A DNA stretch of 64,000 bases. It comes from Atkinsonella hypoxylon (Eukaryota; Ascomycota; Sordariomycetes; Hypocreales; Clavicipitaceae). This document shows, one piece after another, positions 43,558 through 55,936 of the stretch. The translations under genes were made by a program, and so were the position numbers. The notes beneath the pieces were generated by a model. It was not told the origin of the DNA. It searched no databases and saw only the letters and a program-made list of their open reading frames with translations. The stretch lies in contig JFHB01000073.1 of the NCBI GenBank assembly GCA_000729835.1, positions 1-64,000 on the forward strand, in the 5' to 3' direction. Each line of letters starts with the position of its first letter. Positions within the stretch are counted from its first letter, which is position 1.

Positions 43558-44234
43558 ATGGGAGTATAGAACATGATGGAATGACTTGCTGCGTCTCCTA
43601 GCGCTCTGTCTATTTTTTGTCTCTTATATCCGCATTTGGGTTTCAATTTGTTCCCGTATCTCCCAAGTATCAGCTTTCTGCAGCCCAGCTCGCCCATTAT
43701 ATGTTCCTCCGCACCATTCATGCTCGACCTCTCCATGAATCCGCCATGGCCCCAGTATAAGCCGAGAACCTCTCTCACACTGGGGTTGTTCAACCCCTCT
43801 TGCACGCTGAAAGTGTTCCTATCCGCTGCATGTCAACGCATCAGCATACAAGCAAGCCACGAGCGTCAAGTATGTGTATCCCGCTTTCCCAAACGAACGA
43901 CACGGACATCTACCGACAACTCGATCTTGAAGTCCTAAATCAATCCCTCTTTTAATGTCACCGCAGTTTCGCTTTATTCGTCAGCTACCCACCTTTGCAT
44001 CCATGTATCCATCCTGCCGCTCCCCAACATCGATGCACGATGCGGGGCCGCCCGACTCCCCCCCCCCCGGTGTAGCCTCGGCACTTCGGACACATCCCAT
44101 CACCTCATCTGAGCCGAAAGCGGCAGACACAAATACCAGTTACTTTCACGCCATGCATTATCATTTCATCACTCATAAGTTCCAAACGAGAGCACTACTC
44201 TCTTCCGAACGGACTTGATCTCAACGTCGTCACA
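43558..44234. other. Intergenic, promoter of the dehydrogenase
   Basis: About 680 nt with no supported gene. A 10-nt C-tract lies near 44058. Confidence 0.5.
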
Positions 44235-45254
44235 ATGTCCGACCGCGTCGCCCAGCTCACAAACCACCTTAACTACCCCAAGGGCCTCCTCACCAATCAA
44301 GTCGCCATCATAACAGGTAGCGGCCAGGGAATCGGCGCCGAAACCGCCCGTCTATTCGCCAACGAAGGTGCCAAAGTGGTCGTCTCGGACATTGACGCCA
44401 GTATGGGTTTCCCTATTTCTTTGCCCTTCCATCTGTAACCGCTACCAGCCCGGACAATTTAAAAATTCCATAAACCTACTATATATACTTGCAGTCTGGC
44501 TAATATAGTGACGAAAAAAAAAAAAAAAAAAAAAAAAACCCCCAACAGAAAATCAGATCATGTAGCCCAGTCCATCACTCAAGCAGGCGGCCACGCCATT
44601 TCCGTCCCCGGAGACATCATGTCCGCAGCCTTCATCAAGACGCTCGTCCAGAAAGCCGCCGACTTTGGCAGCGGCAAGATCCACATCATTGTCAACAACG
44701 CGGGATACACCTGGGACGGCGTCATTCACAAAATGACCGACAAGCAATGGGACACGATTATCGCGCTGCACTGCACCGCGCCCTTCAACCTTGTGCGCGA
44801 AGCCGCGCCGTATTTCCGCGTCAAAGATGGTGAGCCGCGGTCTATCGTCAATGTGTCGTCCACATCGGGCGTGCACGGCAATGCAGGCCAGGTCAATTAC
44901 TCTTTGGCAAAGGCCGGCGTGACGGGGTTCACCAAGACGATTGCCAAGGAATGGGGGCCGCAGTTCGGCGTGAGAGCTAATGCTGTAGCCTTTGGATTCA
45001 TTCAGACCAGGTTGACGGCGGCCAAGGAAGCGGGTGCGTTTGCGGAGGGTCCGGGGGGGGAGAAGATCCGCCTGGGCATACCGCAGAAGCAGAAGGCTTC
45101 TACGGCTTCTGGGCAGGAAGAGTTTCTTGATATTCCGCTTAGGAGGCCGGGGAGTCCGACTGAGGCGGCTGGGAGTATTTTGGCGGTGGCGAGCCCGTTG
45201 TTTTCGTATGTTACGGGCCAGACTATTATGGTGACGGGTGGGAGGAACATGTAG
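44235..45254 (+). CDS. Short-chain dehydrogenase/reductase (FabG-like)
   Basis: Classical SDR, probably an NADP(H)-dependent 3-oxoacyl reductase-type enzyme. Exon 1 (44235-44400) holds the cofactor motif TGSGQGIG (residues 27-34) and ends in VVVSDIDA; exon 2 carries NNAGYTWDG, the catalytic Ser in NVSSTSG, YSLAK (Tyr and Lys) and a C-terminal GQTIMVTGG. The residue after the second beta-strand is Asp, which normally favours NAD(H), so cofactor choice is uncertain. The acceptor is ambiguous: CAACAG at 44548 would give the expected K-S-D-H-V sequence but is one base out of phase, while the next AG (44556) is in phase and skips about three residues (287 in total). The intron holds a 22-nt A-tract. 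A one-base A deletion in the assembly would explain it. Confidence 0.85.
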
Positions 45255-45462
45255 ATGTTAGACGTATGTGCTATCATAAGTATCGACGACTGCATATTAT
45301 TATTATCAGTTGGATTGTTGAAAATCATTTTTCATCATTACAAAAGATTTTTAACAGTTGACGTCTGTTTCGCACGGCTCTCGACCATCTTCTGCGCGAT
45401 CCTTTCAACACATACACACACCGATGTCAACTTTTTTTTTATCGAACATAAGCTTGGCCAGG

Positions 45463-46283
45463 TTACACCTTCAACCACAGCGAGAAGACACCCTTGACGT
45501 ATTCGACAATCTCATCACCCCCCAGCTTACTTTCACCATACAACCTGTCCACAAACGAAATAGGAACTTCCGCAACCGTACATCCCATTGCCTTAGCACG
45601 AACCATCATCTCCATCTGGAACGTATAGCCCTTGCTCTCTGTGCTTGTAATCACCTTCTCTAGCACAGACTTCTTGTACAATCGGAAGCTGCCGGTTAAA
45701 TCACTGACGCCAGGGCGCAGCACGGTGTCGGCGAACAAGTTGGCGCCGCGACTAACAAACTTGCGCTTGAGGTCCCATCCGAACACGCCTCCGTTGCCGG
45801 CATACCGCGTGCCAGTAACAATATCGTAGTTGCCCTTTTCCTGGAGCGCAACCATCTGGGGAATGAATTTTGGGTGGTGCGAGAAGTCCGCGTCCATGAT
45901 AATGACGAAGTTGCCCGTGGTGTATTGTAAGCCATGTACGTAGGCTGTTCCAAGCCCAAGCTTGCCTGCACGAGGCTTGAGGACGACGTGAGGGGCGTAG
46001 GCTTTGACAAGCTGGTTGGCTACCTCTTGGGTGCCGTCGGGAGAACCATCGTCGACGATGATGAGTTCCCAGTCGAGTTTACTAAATTCGTGATTGTTTG
46101 TTTTCGCATTAGCTGTCATGGCCCCCGCACCAAGTAATGTCTGCACAATTCGCTCTAAGGATCATCCTACTTATCTGTGAAGGTGCGGTTGAGCAGCCAT
46201 GTGATGATGGGCAGGTTGCGGCGCTCGTTGTACGTCGGCAAAATCACCGAGTACTTGTTCTTGGGGACTTTGGCAGGAGCCAT
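45463..46283 (-). CDS. DPM1: Dolichol-phosphate mannosyltransferase (Dpm1)
   Basis: Makes dolichol-phosphate-mannose at the ER from GDP-mannose; the product feeds N-glycosylation, O-mannosylation and GPI anchors. Exons 46171-46283 and 45463-46081 join in phase to give 243 residues. The start MAPAKVPKNKYSVILPTYNERRNLP begins the GT2 fold; DDGSPDGT and DADFSHHP are the nucleotide- and metal-binding motifs, and TGSFRLYKK and GYTFQMEMMVRA are family-typical. There is no C-terminal membrane helix, so it is the human/fission-yeast type, which needs the Dpm2 and Dpm3 partners, unlike the budding-yeast type. It is convergent with the SDR gene, 208 nt apart. Confidence 0.95.
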
Positions 46284-48151
46284 TGCGGAAGGGCCGGAGA
46301 GGAAAGCGAGGAATCTAGGAAGTGGACAAGATCAAATGAGCAGTGAAAGAATTCTGCGACGAGCTGATGACTGAAAAGAGGAAAATGTGCGTCGTGGACG
46401 AGATAAAGGAGCGTGGTCAATTGAACGAGAAGCTGCGTGTTGTCGCGATCACCTGCTGGATAGAGCGAGCAGCCACACATGAGGCCTGACTAAGCTTGGT
46501 GTGTGTAGCTGGCCGCATGCTCTCGAAGTGCTTGGCAGTTGTCGTATTCAAGTGAAGGCAGGAGCAACCTCCGGTGAAATGTCAGTGCCCAACAAAGAAG
46601 AAAACGATAAAATCACCTGCATATAATGTCGATTCATTCCGCGCTGGCCGAAACACATACTTATCATTTTATTTCTCAGGGAATTTCGGAGATTTTATCC
46701 TATCAAACCTACATTTTGCTACAAGGAGACCAGCCAATATCGTCCCAGATAGACCCTCTGTTGCAGCGGCCTCTGGCTGCACTTCTCCGGAGTCCAACTG
46801 AAGCTGGATCTTTCAAATTCCCGCTCGCCAGTAAGTCCTCGCTTGATTGCTGATTTTAGCTGCTTTGGGCGCTCATACACGCAGCACAAAATACGGGGAC
46901 TATAAATACAATGAATGTACCGTTGCGACTCAAATTCGGTTTTACCCGCCTCAAAAGTTGCATGCAGGCTGCAGCGAGCGAAGACCTTGACAATGACTAG
47001 AACAAGTTGTGACAGCAGTCGGCCCTAGATGATTGGGCAGTGCTTTCGCTTTCTTTTCGTCCGCCATCATCAGCCCTCTGCTGTCTGAGCCAGCGCCAAC
47101 TTGTGTTCATCTACCTGTCTACGGCGAATCACGCCGCTTGTCATTAGATGTGCCACACAGTGTTAGGGACGTGCCAGCCATTCGTGGCGTGGACCAGTCA
47201 AGAGGTCAAGGGGGTCAAAGGGGTTGACAATCTAATCGAACCTCTAAATTGGCGACAGCGTGCCAGTGTCACTAAGTGGTTACTTTAGTTGTTTAAGTCC
47301 TGGAATTCGTCGACTTGGCTGTTCTGGGCACTGTCCACTTGGTATCTTCCCCGCAAATACATCGACCCCTCATCGAGCTGTATCCAATCTGGGAGGTTTT
47401 GACTGGACCGTCTTGATGTCCTTGGTGCACACTGTCAGTCTATACCAATTTACCACCAGGCTTCACAGTCTCCATTGTCGAGCAACTTGGCCTCAGCAAG
47501 AGACCTGACCGGCCGCCGCACTGTCAAGTTACCCACTGCCATGACGATGGCACGTTTTAAACACTCAAATTCTAGTGGGTTCTCCAAGACTTTGTGTGCG
47601 CACAAGTTCCAAGCAAAGCCGAGCACAATCGAAGTCCCGTCCTCAACAAGATGTATTTCAAGCTCGACTGAGATATCCAGATACTCTCTACGAACTCCAT
47701 CCCAAGTCATTCGCCAGCGAAGGTTCTAGCATGAGGAACGTCGCACATCTTCCTCAAGATGCCACCGAGTAACAGAATCATGACTGCATCCCGTCTGTGG
47801 AACCAGCTTCCGGTACTGAATCTGTTGTCATCATTCCCCGTTTTTGTCCCGGGTCCTTGTCTCCAATCTACTTGCTTCTCCAACCTCGTACCTTCTCAAA
47901 CTCGCAATCCTCACGTGAGCTCATTCTCATCATCTCGACAACCTACAATCTTGTCAGTACCGACTCCCATAGCGTACGCCCTGCCACATTGGCTAGATGC
48001 GTTCTTTTGTCCTTGTGCTCAGAGCTCTCACTCCATGTCTTGACGAGGCTCCCACCACTTGAAGACTCCAACAAGCTTTGACTGCTATTACCTCGCCTTG
48101 TCTGTCGGGGCTCGCAGTACCTTTCTTACGTCATCCCAGCTTCCGACCACC
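46284..48151. other. 1.9-kb spacer, no gene seen
   Basis: Divergent promoters of DPM1 (left) and the low-complexity protein gene (right). Short frames are present, but none has recognisable domains. No repeats of note. Confidence 0.5.
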
Positions 48152-49414
48152 ATGACCCAACCGGTCACCATGGCCGACACCAACATAGCAGCAATTGGCA
48201 AAGGTAAGAGCATGCAAATGCTGGTCGCATAATGTTGTTGCTTGTCGATGTGCAGCAGATTTGGATTGACGGGTGCATTTTGACCATCTTTGTTACTTCA
48301 ATGGCCGGTGAATCTTATGCACAGTGTGCCAATGTGGTATCTCAGCTGGCTGTAGCTCTCGCCGTTAGCGTTTCTATTTCATGGCCGAGGACTAACTTCA
48401 CGTCTTGTAGTTGAACTTCCCGGCCCAGGCGTCTCTCACAACTCCGTTGGCGCTTCTTCACAGCCTGGTCAGTCTTTTCTCGCTGTCTGTCAACCCGCGT
48501 CAGCTCGTTTGATTGAGCGGGAGCAGGAAAACTACGCAGATATGCCGGTTAATAAGTCAGTCGACAAGCTGGAGCCTGTCATAGGTGAACATAAATCTAA
48601 CGGAGTTACTGGCGGTCTAAACCAAAGTGCGGGTGTTCCTAAGCCCGTGGAAGTTACTTCTGTTCCTCAAACGCCCCTCAACAACTCAACCCCAGCCGGA
48701 GGAACACCTCGTCTTGAACTCAAGATTACGGAGGAACCAGCACCTGCAGCTACTGAAGCACGTTCAAATCTTGAAATCGAACCTGTTGTAATGACTGGAA
48801 TTCAGGAGTCAAAACCTCTTCCCGTCACGTCTGTACCACAAGAGGATAGTGAGAACAAGGAAACGCCAGAAGCACCTAAATCTGTCGAAGAGCCAACATC
48901 AATTGCTTCCGAAACCATCGCATCCAAGGACGGGGCCCTTCCGAAGGCTCCGGAGCGAGCTTCGAAAGAGCCGATTGTCAATGGGACTGCGGATAATAGC
49001 AAATCTGAGGAGAAACCTGAAGCTCCCGTGACACATTCCGGTCCTCTGTCAGATCCACTGCCAGCTCCAGCTCCTACACCCATTACAGCATCCGTGGTTC
49101 CTCCTGCGCCTGTTGAGGATAATACGCCATCGCACAACCTTGAACCATTTGCTGTGGTCGAAGCTGCTAACCCCGCGAATGCCAATGGGCCGCTTATCGG
49201 TGAGAAACATAAACTCGATGAAGTGGCAAGCTCCAACGCAGCTCCGCTTAAAAAGAAGTCCAAGATAGACGAAACTCCTGCTCAGTCGAAAGAAGTACCA
49301 ATGGAGCCTCCTCCTTCATCGCCCAAGGCGTCCAAGCCTAAGAAAGAGAAAAAGCTCCCGCCTGTAGGTAGAACAGCGCGCAAGACTCGCAGCCAGGGTC
49401 CTGCCGACTTGTAG
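48152..49414 (+). CDS. Low-complexity Pro/Glu/Ala/Ser-rich nuclear-type protein, unknown
   Basis: Exon 1 (48152-48203, ATG in CACCATG context) encodes MTQPVTMADTNIAAIGK and joins exon 2 (48411-49414) in phase, giving 351 residues. The body is disordered and rich in Pro, Glu, Ala, Ser and Thr. Near the end there are two basic clusters, PLKKKSKI and KPKKEKK, then GRTARKTRSQ, which suggest a nuclear protein that may bind nucleic acid or histones. No domain is recognisable. A shorter in-frame internal intron (donor GTCAGT near 48466, acceptor GCGTCAG near 48504) is possible but not needed. Confidence rests on the long open frame plus clean splice phase. Confidence 0.6.
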
Positions 49415-50203
49415 CACGTCCTTAGCTACGTTGGGTAGGTGAATAAACGAAGCTGTAACTGCTGTGTGTTCTTGTCATGACGGGCTGAAACAGTTCTCCT
49501 TTTGTTTGTCTTGGGCTTATGGGAGAGTGAGATGACTTGGTGTTATACGGGAGGAAAACGTGGATATAGGTTTCGTTATGATTGTGAACGGCGTTATAAA
49601 TATATGTGTCGGTTGTCCTTGAAACAACTGCATAATCAAATATGTTTTGACACAATGGCCACAACGAATTTATGCTGGAATGTTAACTTCATCTATTACT
49701 GACTTGACTTGATATAACATACGCCGTCAGTAAAGTGGTCGCCGTCGGTGTTCTTATCAGGGCAGAGGATAGAGGATAGAGTGATGTCATTTATGGCTCA
49801 AGCTTGGTACCCCACATGATGCACGCCGAGATGATGGAGGCGAGGGGAGGCATCTTCTTGCATCATTTCTCTCATGTATATGTGTAAAGAGCGACGAGAA
49901 GCAATGTGTTACACGACATTGTACTGACTGCGTCGCAGAATGATATAGAAGGCCCGAGTTATCAGCTACAACCAAGGACTCTCATGATACTAGAACCATC
50001 CTTTTCGAGACATAATTGTCAGAAAGTCAAACGAATTAAATGTCAGGGACTAATACCCAGCGCAGCACCAGTACTACAGCAATACATGATTAACAAACAA
50101 TCGGCGACTGTTGACGACATCGCACATGCTCCTTTTTCTAGTACATTTCATGCTTACAGTCCTCTTGGAAGAAAATCCTTGAAACATTCCTGCAGAAGGC
50201 CTT
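49415..50203. other. Convergent 3' spacer
   Basis: No supported frame between the stops of the low-complexity gene and the RRM gene. Confidence 0.5.
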
Positions 50204-51770
50204 TCAAGCAGGTTTCAATCCCAGCCAACACCCGCTGAGTAACAGACCTTTGCCTTGGATTCGCTCTCCAGCAACGGTGAAAGACGTGTCATCGCTACCC
50301 ACCTCACACGGATCGGCACCATACTCAACCATTTCCAGACCAACAGGACGATCAAGCATCAGGGCCTTCATCCCCATTTGCGCCTGGCATCGGTAACTTC
50401 CAAACTTGTACTCAACGACTGCGCGCTCCTTGTGCTGAATCAAGGTCTGCACCTCGTCAATCTGAAACTGGAATCGCGCCTCAAAGTACGCTGTTAACTC
50501 TTGTTCGTTGACGAAATTTTTGTGGCCCGAGATGATTAAGACACGCGATTCCCCATTTTCCATGCTGTTCTTTGCAGACTTGATTCTGTTTAGGGCCATT
50601 TTCACATGGTATCCCCTGATGACCAGCGGGTTCGCGATACAGAGGGCGAGTAGTCTCTGGGCGGCCTCTGGCGTGAAGAACACCAGCTTAGCGGCCGACG
50701 TGTTGTGTGTGATCCCATCCGGGTAGTTGATATAGGTTGCATAGACACGGCCGGTATTGCGAATAGACCCGAGAAGTTCCCTGACCTCGACATTAGGCGG
50801 GAGGTTGGTCAACCATAGTGCACAGTTCTGCTCAGGCTTGAGATATTCCATGCTAGCATTGTTCTCGGTATGCATGCCATGGTATCGAGGGGAGAACTTT
50901 AGAGCCGCAACCTTGCTTGAAAGGGGTTCCGGAGTAAAGTCCTTGCCTGTCTTGTCGGGCCGGATGACTGCCAGCATGGGAACAAACTTCGAGTCCGTAG
51001 TGTCGGGGAGTGATGGAGGGACGGCGTTGTTGAGCTTATGTCCCGCCGGGCGGGCATTCTGGAGCAGACTGTTGCAAAGATCCGGATTGAAGGTAACTCT
51101 TTGGAGGTTGAGACCGGTGAGTTCGTTGATGTGGTTCATATTGTAAGGCTTCGGCGGAAGTGAGCGCGTGCCGCCCGCGGGGATGGAGTTTGGACGAGTG
51201 ATAGCGGGGACAGAGATGGAACTGGTGAGATCATTCATTGAACGTTGCCGAGAAGGGCTATTCGAGAAGAACGGTGGCTGAAGGTGCGTATTCGACTGTA
51301 CACAGCTTCTGAAGAGAAAGGGCTGATCATCAACATCATGGATGTTGGTAGAAGCTGGTACGGCCGGACTATTCAGAGTCTGACGAGCCAGTGTCTTTTG
51401 GAGCTGAATGAGGCGTGTCTCGTAATTATCCTCCAAAAAGCGTTCATCCCTCCTCTTCAATGGAAACAGACGCGATTCCGCTGAAGCTACATTCTGTGCC
51501 GTGGATGGAAGTGTCTCTGCAGACGGCCACACCGGCCGATCACGAAGCAAGTTCAGAAAACTGTACTCAAGAGCCGGGCCACCACTCGGAGCATCGACAT
51601 TCGTAAGCCAACCTTCGGCAGAGGACACTAATCCAAAAGAGTCTGCAAGCAACGATGGAAATCAAAATTAGTCGGGTCTCTCACGAAAGATGGTCGAGGA
51701 GATAGCAACTCTCACCACTTGGCGCGGCATCGCCGTGAAAAGCATTATTCGAAAGCTCGTGATAGCCCAT
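50204..51770 (-). CDS. RNA-binding protein with two RRM-like domains
   Basis: Exon 1 (51716-51770) encodes MGYHELSNNAFHGDAAPS and exon 2 (50204-51642) the rest; the 73-nt intron joins in phase to give 497 residues. The N-terminal half is disordered. The first RRM-like domain (about residues 285-365) shows ALWLTNLPPNVEVRELLGSI as the RNP2 strand and helix, and KLVFFTPEAAQRLLALC in place of RNP1. The second (about 378-450) shows RVLIISGHKNFVNEQEL and AVVEYKFGSYRCQAQMGM. RNP1 aromatic residues are only partly kept, so RNA contact may be non-canonical. This type of protein is common in filamentous fungi but has no assigned pathway that I know. Confidence 0.8.
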
Positions 51771-53600
51771 GGTTGAGAAGCGTGAGCAGCGAGCAGTATC
51801 AAGGTGGTTGAATCAGTATAAAAGCATTAGGGCGATAGATGAACAGAGCAATTGGAATGAAGCTGAAACTTGCGATGAAACGAGTGTTGACAAGACGAAT
51901 AGCAGTACTGAATTCACGTTTCTAGAAACACGTGTAGGACGCGTAAAAATGGGGCGTTTGGAGGTTGAGAAGTGAATCGGTGAAGTGTTGGATTTGTGTG
52001 CCGCGTTTAAGGCCCGTTTGTTTGTGACAGGTGGTTTGAAAGGGCCTGGCGCTGGATTACATCCATGCGGCTACTTGATTACCGGTTAATATCTGTAGTA
52101 TGGCGTTGGGTTGGGTTGAGGTGTTTCATCATTTTGTTGCTGGAGTGGTGAACTTGCCAGCGGTTGTGGCGCCGGATAGATATATGGAAGCTAACTCTGC
52201 GACGAATTCGGCATGCATACTTGATTTAACATTACACATCTACTTACATCCAGAAGAGAGTTTTATAAGCCGTAGCTAGAGTTCATCTACAGGTAATGTA
52301 TCTTGGAGGTTCACGGGTGGCGTTTGCTTGAGGAAACAGTCTTTGTTGGCATGAACCACTGCCCCGTGTAGTCCAACTAGTGCACAACCGGGTTCTAGAG
52401 CAAGTCAACTTTGCAGTAGGTGAAGCTGTAAGGTACATCCAAGCGAATCATGGTTTTCTTGTCGGCGAAGCTCCTGGAGTCTGATGGCCTTGCGCTGTTG
52501 ATAATGGGTTATGCAGGCATGCGCGAGGAGACAGCGGTACAAACAAGACTAAATCCTAGGGCGTCCTCAGCTGACTCCCTTTATCTGTCGCCGTCCGTGA
52601 GTGCTGGACATGGTAAAGTCATTTCGTCCAGCAGACTTGAGGAGCGGGCGCTCATAGTACGATCGTTACTTCAGCCACAAAGCGTTGACGATAACGTTGG
52701 GTGACTTGTTTACTTATGGGCGGGCTTCCTGCTCGTGCTATCAAGGAGGGATATGCACTGGCTTCTTTCGAAGCATTCAAAGTGAGACTATATCATCAAT
52801 GTCATGACAATCAAGTGGGATTTGATCCCTTTGTTCCGCACCGTTCCTGCGCTAGCTTTGCTCTTCATCTCAACTGGTATACGCCATTTCTGCTCGGTTC
52901 TTCCTCTATTTTCTCTAGACTTCATTGTGAGTCTCAGGCTAGGAAAATCTAGAGAAGGATGAATCCAAGCCGAGGTCGGGTTGTAATGGGCATTGTACTA
53001 ACACTCATGCCTAGCAGTGGCTGCGATGCCACAATCGGGTCTGGATTACCGCCAATGATTTTCTTAGACTTATAATGGAGTGTTCAAGCAGCTCCTTGTC
53101 GGGAGAAGGGTCCATATGGACTGAACTACCGAACCACTGGTCAGTCCTCACTCCGTGAGCTGTTTAACTAACTTAGTTCGATTCTGAGACTCGCTCGGGA
53201 ATACAGAGCGACCGTTAACAATCAATATCCTAACTCTTGAGTGCTTGGCAGATTGACAAGACACTTGATCAGGTTTCAGCTGAACAGCTATAAGGCATTT
53301 AGTATATCCAAGATGAAAACATAGAGGCAGCAACTGTAAATATTATATTCAGAAGAATTTGTGTGTGGCGTATCTTTGGATAGCACATATCAACTTCACT
53401 AACCATCCCGGAGGCGTACCGCAAACAAGCCATGGAGAAATTCATATGGTTCGCCGCTAACAATTTACTACACAAATCAGCATGAAGTGATGGATCGTAA
53501 CATTGTCTTCTGACATGTATCACGCTGATTAAGGACAGCCATCCCATTCTAACATGCTGCATCATGATTCCCGAGCATTTATGCCGTGCTTTCTTTTCGT
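51771..53600. other. Gene-poor spacer
   Basis: I see only short frames without recognisable domains (for example 52450-52704 plus strand). Likely includes the promoter of the RRM gene at its left end. Confidence 0.4.
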
Positions 53601-53618
53601 CCGCCATGGCTCCTTCGT

Positions 53619-54386
53619 CTCATTCGTACTTCAGTCCTCGCACCTCAGTTTCGTCACGCGCTTCTAAGAAAAGGTCATAGTATCGAACAAGAAGTTCCTC
53701 GATTCCTCGGCGCCACCGTGTCAAGCTCCGCATACGCTTCGTTCATAGCAAGCTCTGCTTGTTGAGCAAGACGAACGATGTATTTTGACACAATAGCAAT
53801 ATGCTTACCGCGGTGTTGTCGCGGCATAGCATTGCAATTCCCCACAGAGATAATATCATCAGCTTTTGTCATTGTTCAGCTGGAGGAGTCGAGGTTGTCG
53901 ATGAGAATATACGTGCCGGGAGCTTCGAGGTTCTTATACCCGACTTCCAAGACCAATTCTAGGAACTGGAAAAGGGTACTTTGCCCTGCGGATCCTCTAA
54001 TGCATATTCGCACAGGAAGTATCGACAGCGTCTTCAGCGCCTTAGTCACGAATGAAGCATCAGTAAAGCTGTAGCCATGACAATCCTCAAGGGAAAGCAT
54101 GCCCAGGAGCCTTCTGCCCCAATGAGAACAGGAAATGATGGAATGCATATTCTCCCGGAGGACCTAAGAAAGGAGCAACAGATATCGCGTTTGCTTCTTG
54201 CACAGTGAACCATTTCCATAAGCGCAACGGCGCATAACTTGGAACAGGCTTCACGCCAAAGTGGTCGCAAACAGCTGAAAGGCCATGACAAATCTCTCCA
54301 ATTGGTGTTTCATCGTCTGACCTGGCCCAAGTGTATGCGTGAATGGTAGATGCCAGAACAATGTCGGCAAACCGATAGTTAGTCAA
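53619..54386 (-). pseudogene. Broken coding-like frames, unassigned
   Basis: Several consecutive minus-strand frames have protein-like composition: ADIVLASTIHAYTWAR and APLRLWKWFTVQEANAIS (54087-54386), ILPVRICIRGSAGQSTLFQF and APGTYILIDNLDS (53876-54148), and QQAELAMNEAYAELDT (53675-53872). After AYAELDT a one-base shift reaches WRRGIEELLVRYYDLFLEARD and ends at a TGA at 53619, so the last part looks frameshifted by one extra G. I do not recognise the family. Whether the pieces belonged to one gene is inference. Confidence 0.3.
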
Positions 54387-54898
54387 GCTCTGTCCTTAGC
54401 TTGGCGGTGCTTAGAAGATGGTCTATGCACGAGATGGAAAATCTGATGTAATTTTACCAAATCTGGTCATTCCGCGTATACTATCCCACGGGGCAAAATA
54501 GGAATTCAGTGCAGATTGCTGGAGAGAACTTCAAGGGCCTTGCAAAGGCCAAACTATCATGCAACAAACGGAAAGAATTCTTGTTAGTCTTCGAGGTCTG
54601 TCTTTCTATGAACTTTCTGCAGCCCATCATACAATGGGCAATGACCTTTACCATAACAACATACGAACGCATAGTGGATATGCACTACATGAAGAACCTA
54701 AGCGCGGCGCGTCGCACCTTCAACTAACCTTCGCCCTTTGTACTGAGAACATTGACCCTTAGTACGTCACCGTACACGTCAGCTCACTTAACAGCCTCAA
54801 AGAGCCAAAGTGGTCTATAAGTTTCACATGCCGTACTCGCTTCTGCAGACGCGGTGGTAGAGAATCTGAAGAGCGAAAGAACGTTGGAACAGTTTGAA

Positions 54899-55936
54899 TC
54901 AGGCTGCTTTGCGCGGTGCTGCGGAACGCTTTTTCGGTCGGCCTCTGGCTCGACCAATTTTCATTGTAGATTGCGGTGCTGGAAGCAGAGCGCCATCTCT
55001 CTCTTCTTTCGATTTCTGCGCCTGCGATGCAACTCGCACACTACGTCTTGTGCCGATAAACCCTCTCCTAGGGCCTGCTTGTGCTTGAGGTTTGCGCTTG
55101 GCTTGCCTGGACGGGTTCGATTGGCTGACCTTGTGAAGTGAACGAGCTTGCTTCCGCTGTCGAGTCTGCTGTTTGTGAGTCATCTTAGGGGTCACATTTG
55201 TGCCATTTAAGGCATCTCCGGATAATCCTATAAAATCTTGATACTCGTGTCTTTGAATGAGTCGTGGAACGGTATGAGCTTCTAGTCGGGTCTCGGGAAG
55301 AGTGTCCCACGTTTCAACAACAGGGGATGTCATAAACGGTCCCATAGATGTCGGAAAGCCTCCGGGAGATTTGTGTGCTGGTTCTGCTTTTTCTCCTGGA
55401 TTTGTTTCTTTCGTGATTTCCCGATCGTCTGTCTTTCAATTCAGCTTTGCAAAAATGATGCGTGGGTTGGCACTAGAGGCCAGCGAAGGAGATGCCCAAC
55501 CTCTCCAGTTGCCTGTAGCTTCTTCCTCCAGCTTCTGATCCAGACACTTTCGAGGCCTAAAAGTATGTGCTTCTATGGTTGTTTCCGGAGTCTCTCTTGG
55601 CATATTTGGGCTATGGTAAATATCTTTTCGTAGCGGTAGATTTTCAATTTTATATTCGTTGCAATATGGGTCGTCGCTGGGCGGAGATGCGAATATGTGC
55701 TGTTTTTTCTGGGAGGACATGCTTGACTGCAGCTTGTCGTCTTGTTTTGCAAGACCAACAGTTTCGGTGTCTTCCAACGTGCGAATTCCAGGCACGTTGG
55801 ATATTTGTTTTTCAAAGTTGTCCTCCAGATCAGAGGCGGAGTCCCCTGCCAAGGTTGTCCCTTCTATCATACCTAGGTCGTTAGCGCTCTTCGTTCTTGC
55901 GTGGCTAACCCGGGCTCTTGCTGTTGATGGTTCTTC
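54899..55936 (-). pseudogene. Single reading frame interrupted by one TGA, unknown basic protein
   Basis: Two open stretches lie in exactly the same frame with only one stop, TGA at 55436-55438, between them. Upstream part: an acceptor-like CAG at 55937-55939, then EEPSTARARVSHARTK, DLGMIEGTTLAGDSASDLED and NPRIIFAKLN before the stop. Downstream part: KTDDREITKETNPGEK, FPTSMGPFMTSPVVETWDTL, and a basic tail RRGFIGTRRSVRVASQ, then KIGRARGRPKKRSAAPRK, an AT-hook-like GRP core. About 345 codons in total, plus missing upstream exons. A nuclear DNA-binding protein is plausible from composition. It may be a pseudogene with one nonsense change, a stop-readthrough gene, or an unrecognised intron spanning the stop. 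Confidence 0.45.

Noticed and set aside
44508..44560. Poly-lysine start of a shorter dehydrogenase (MTKKKKKK...)
   Set aside because: The lysines come from the intron's A-tract; the cofactor-binding half would be lost.
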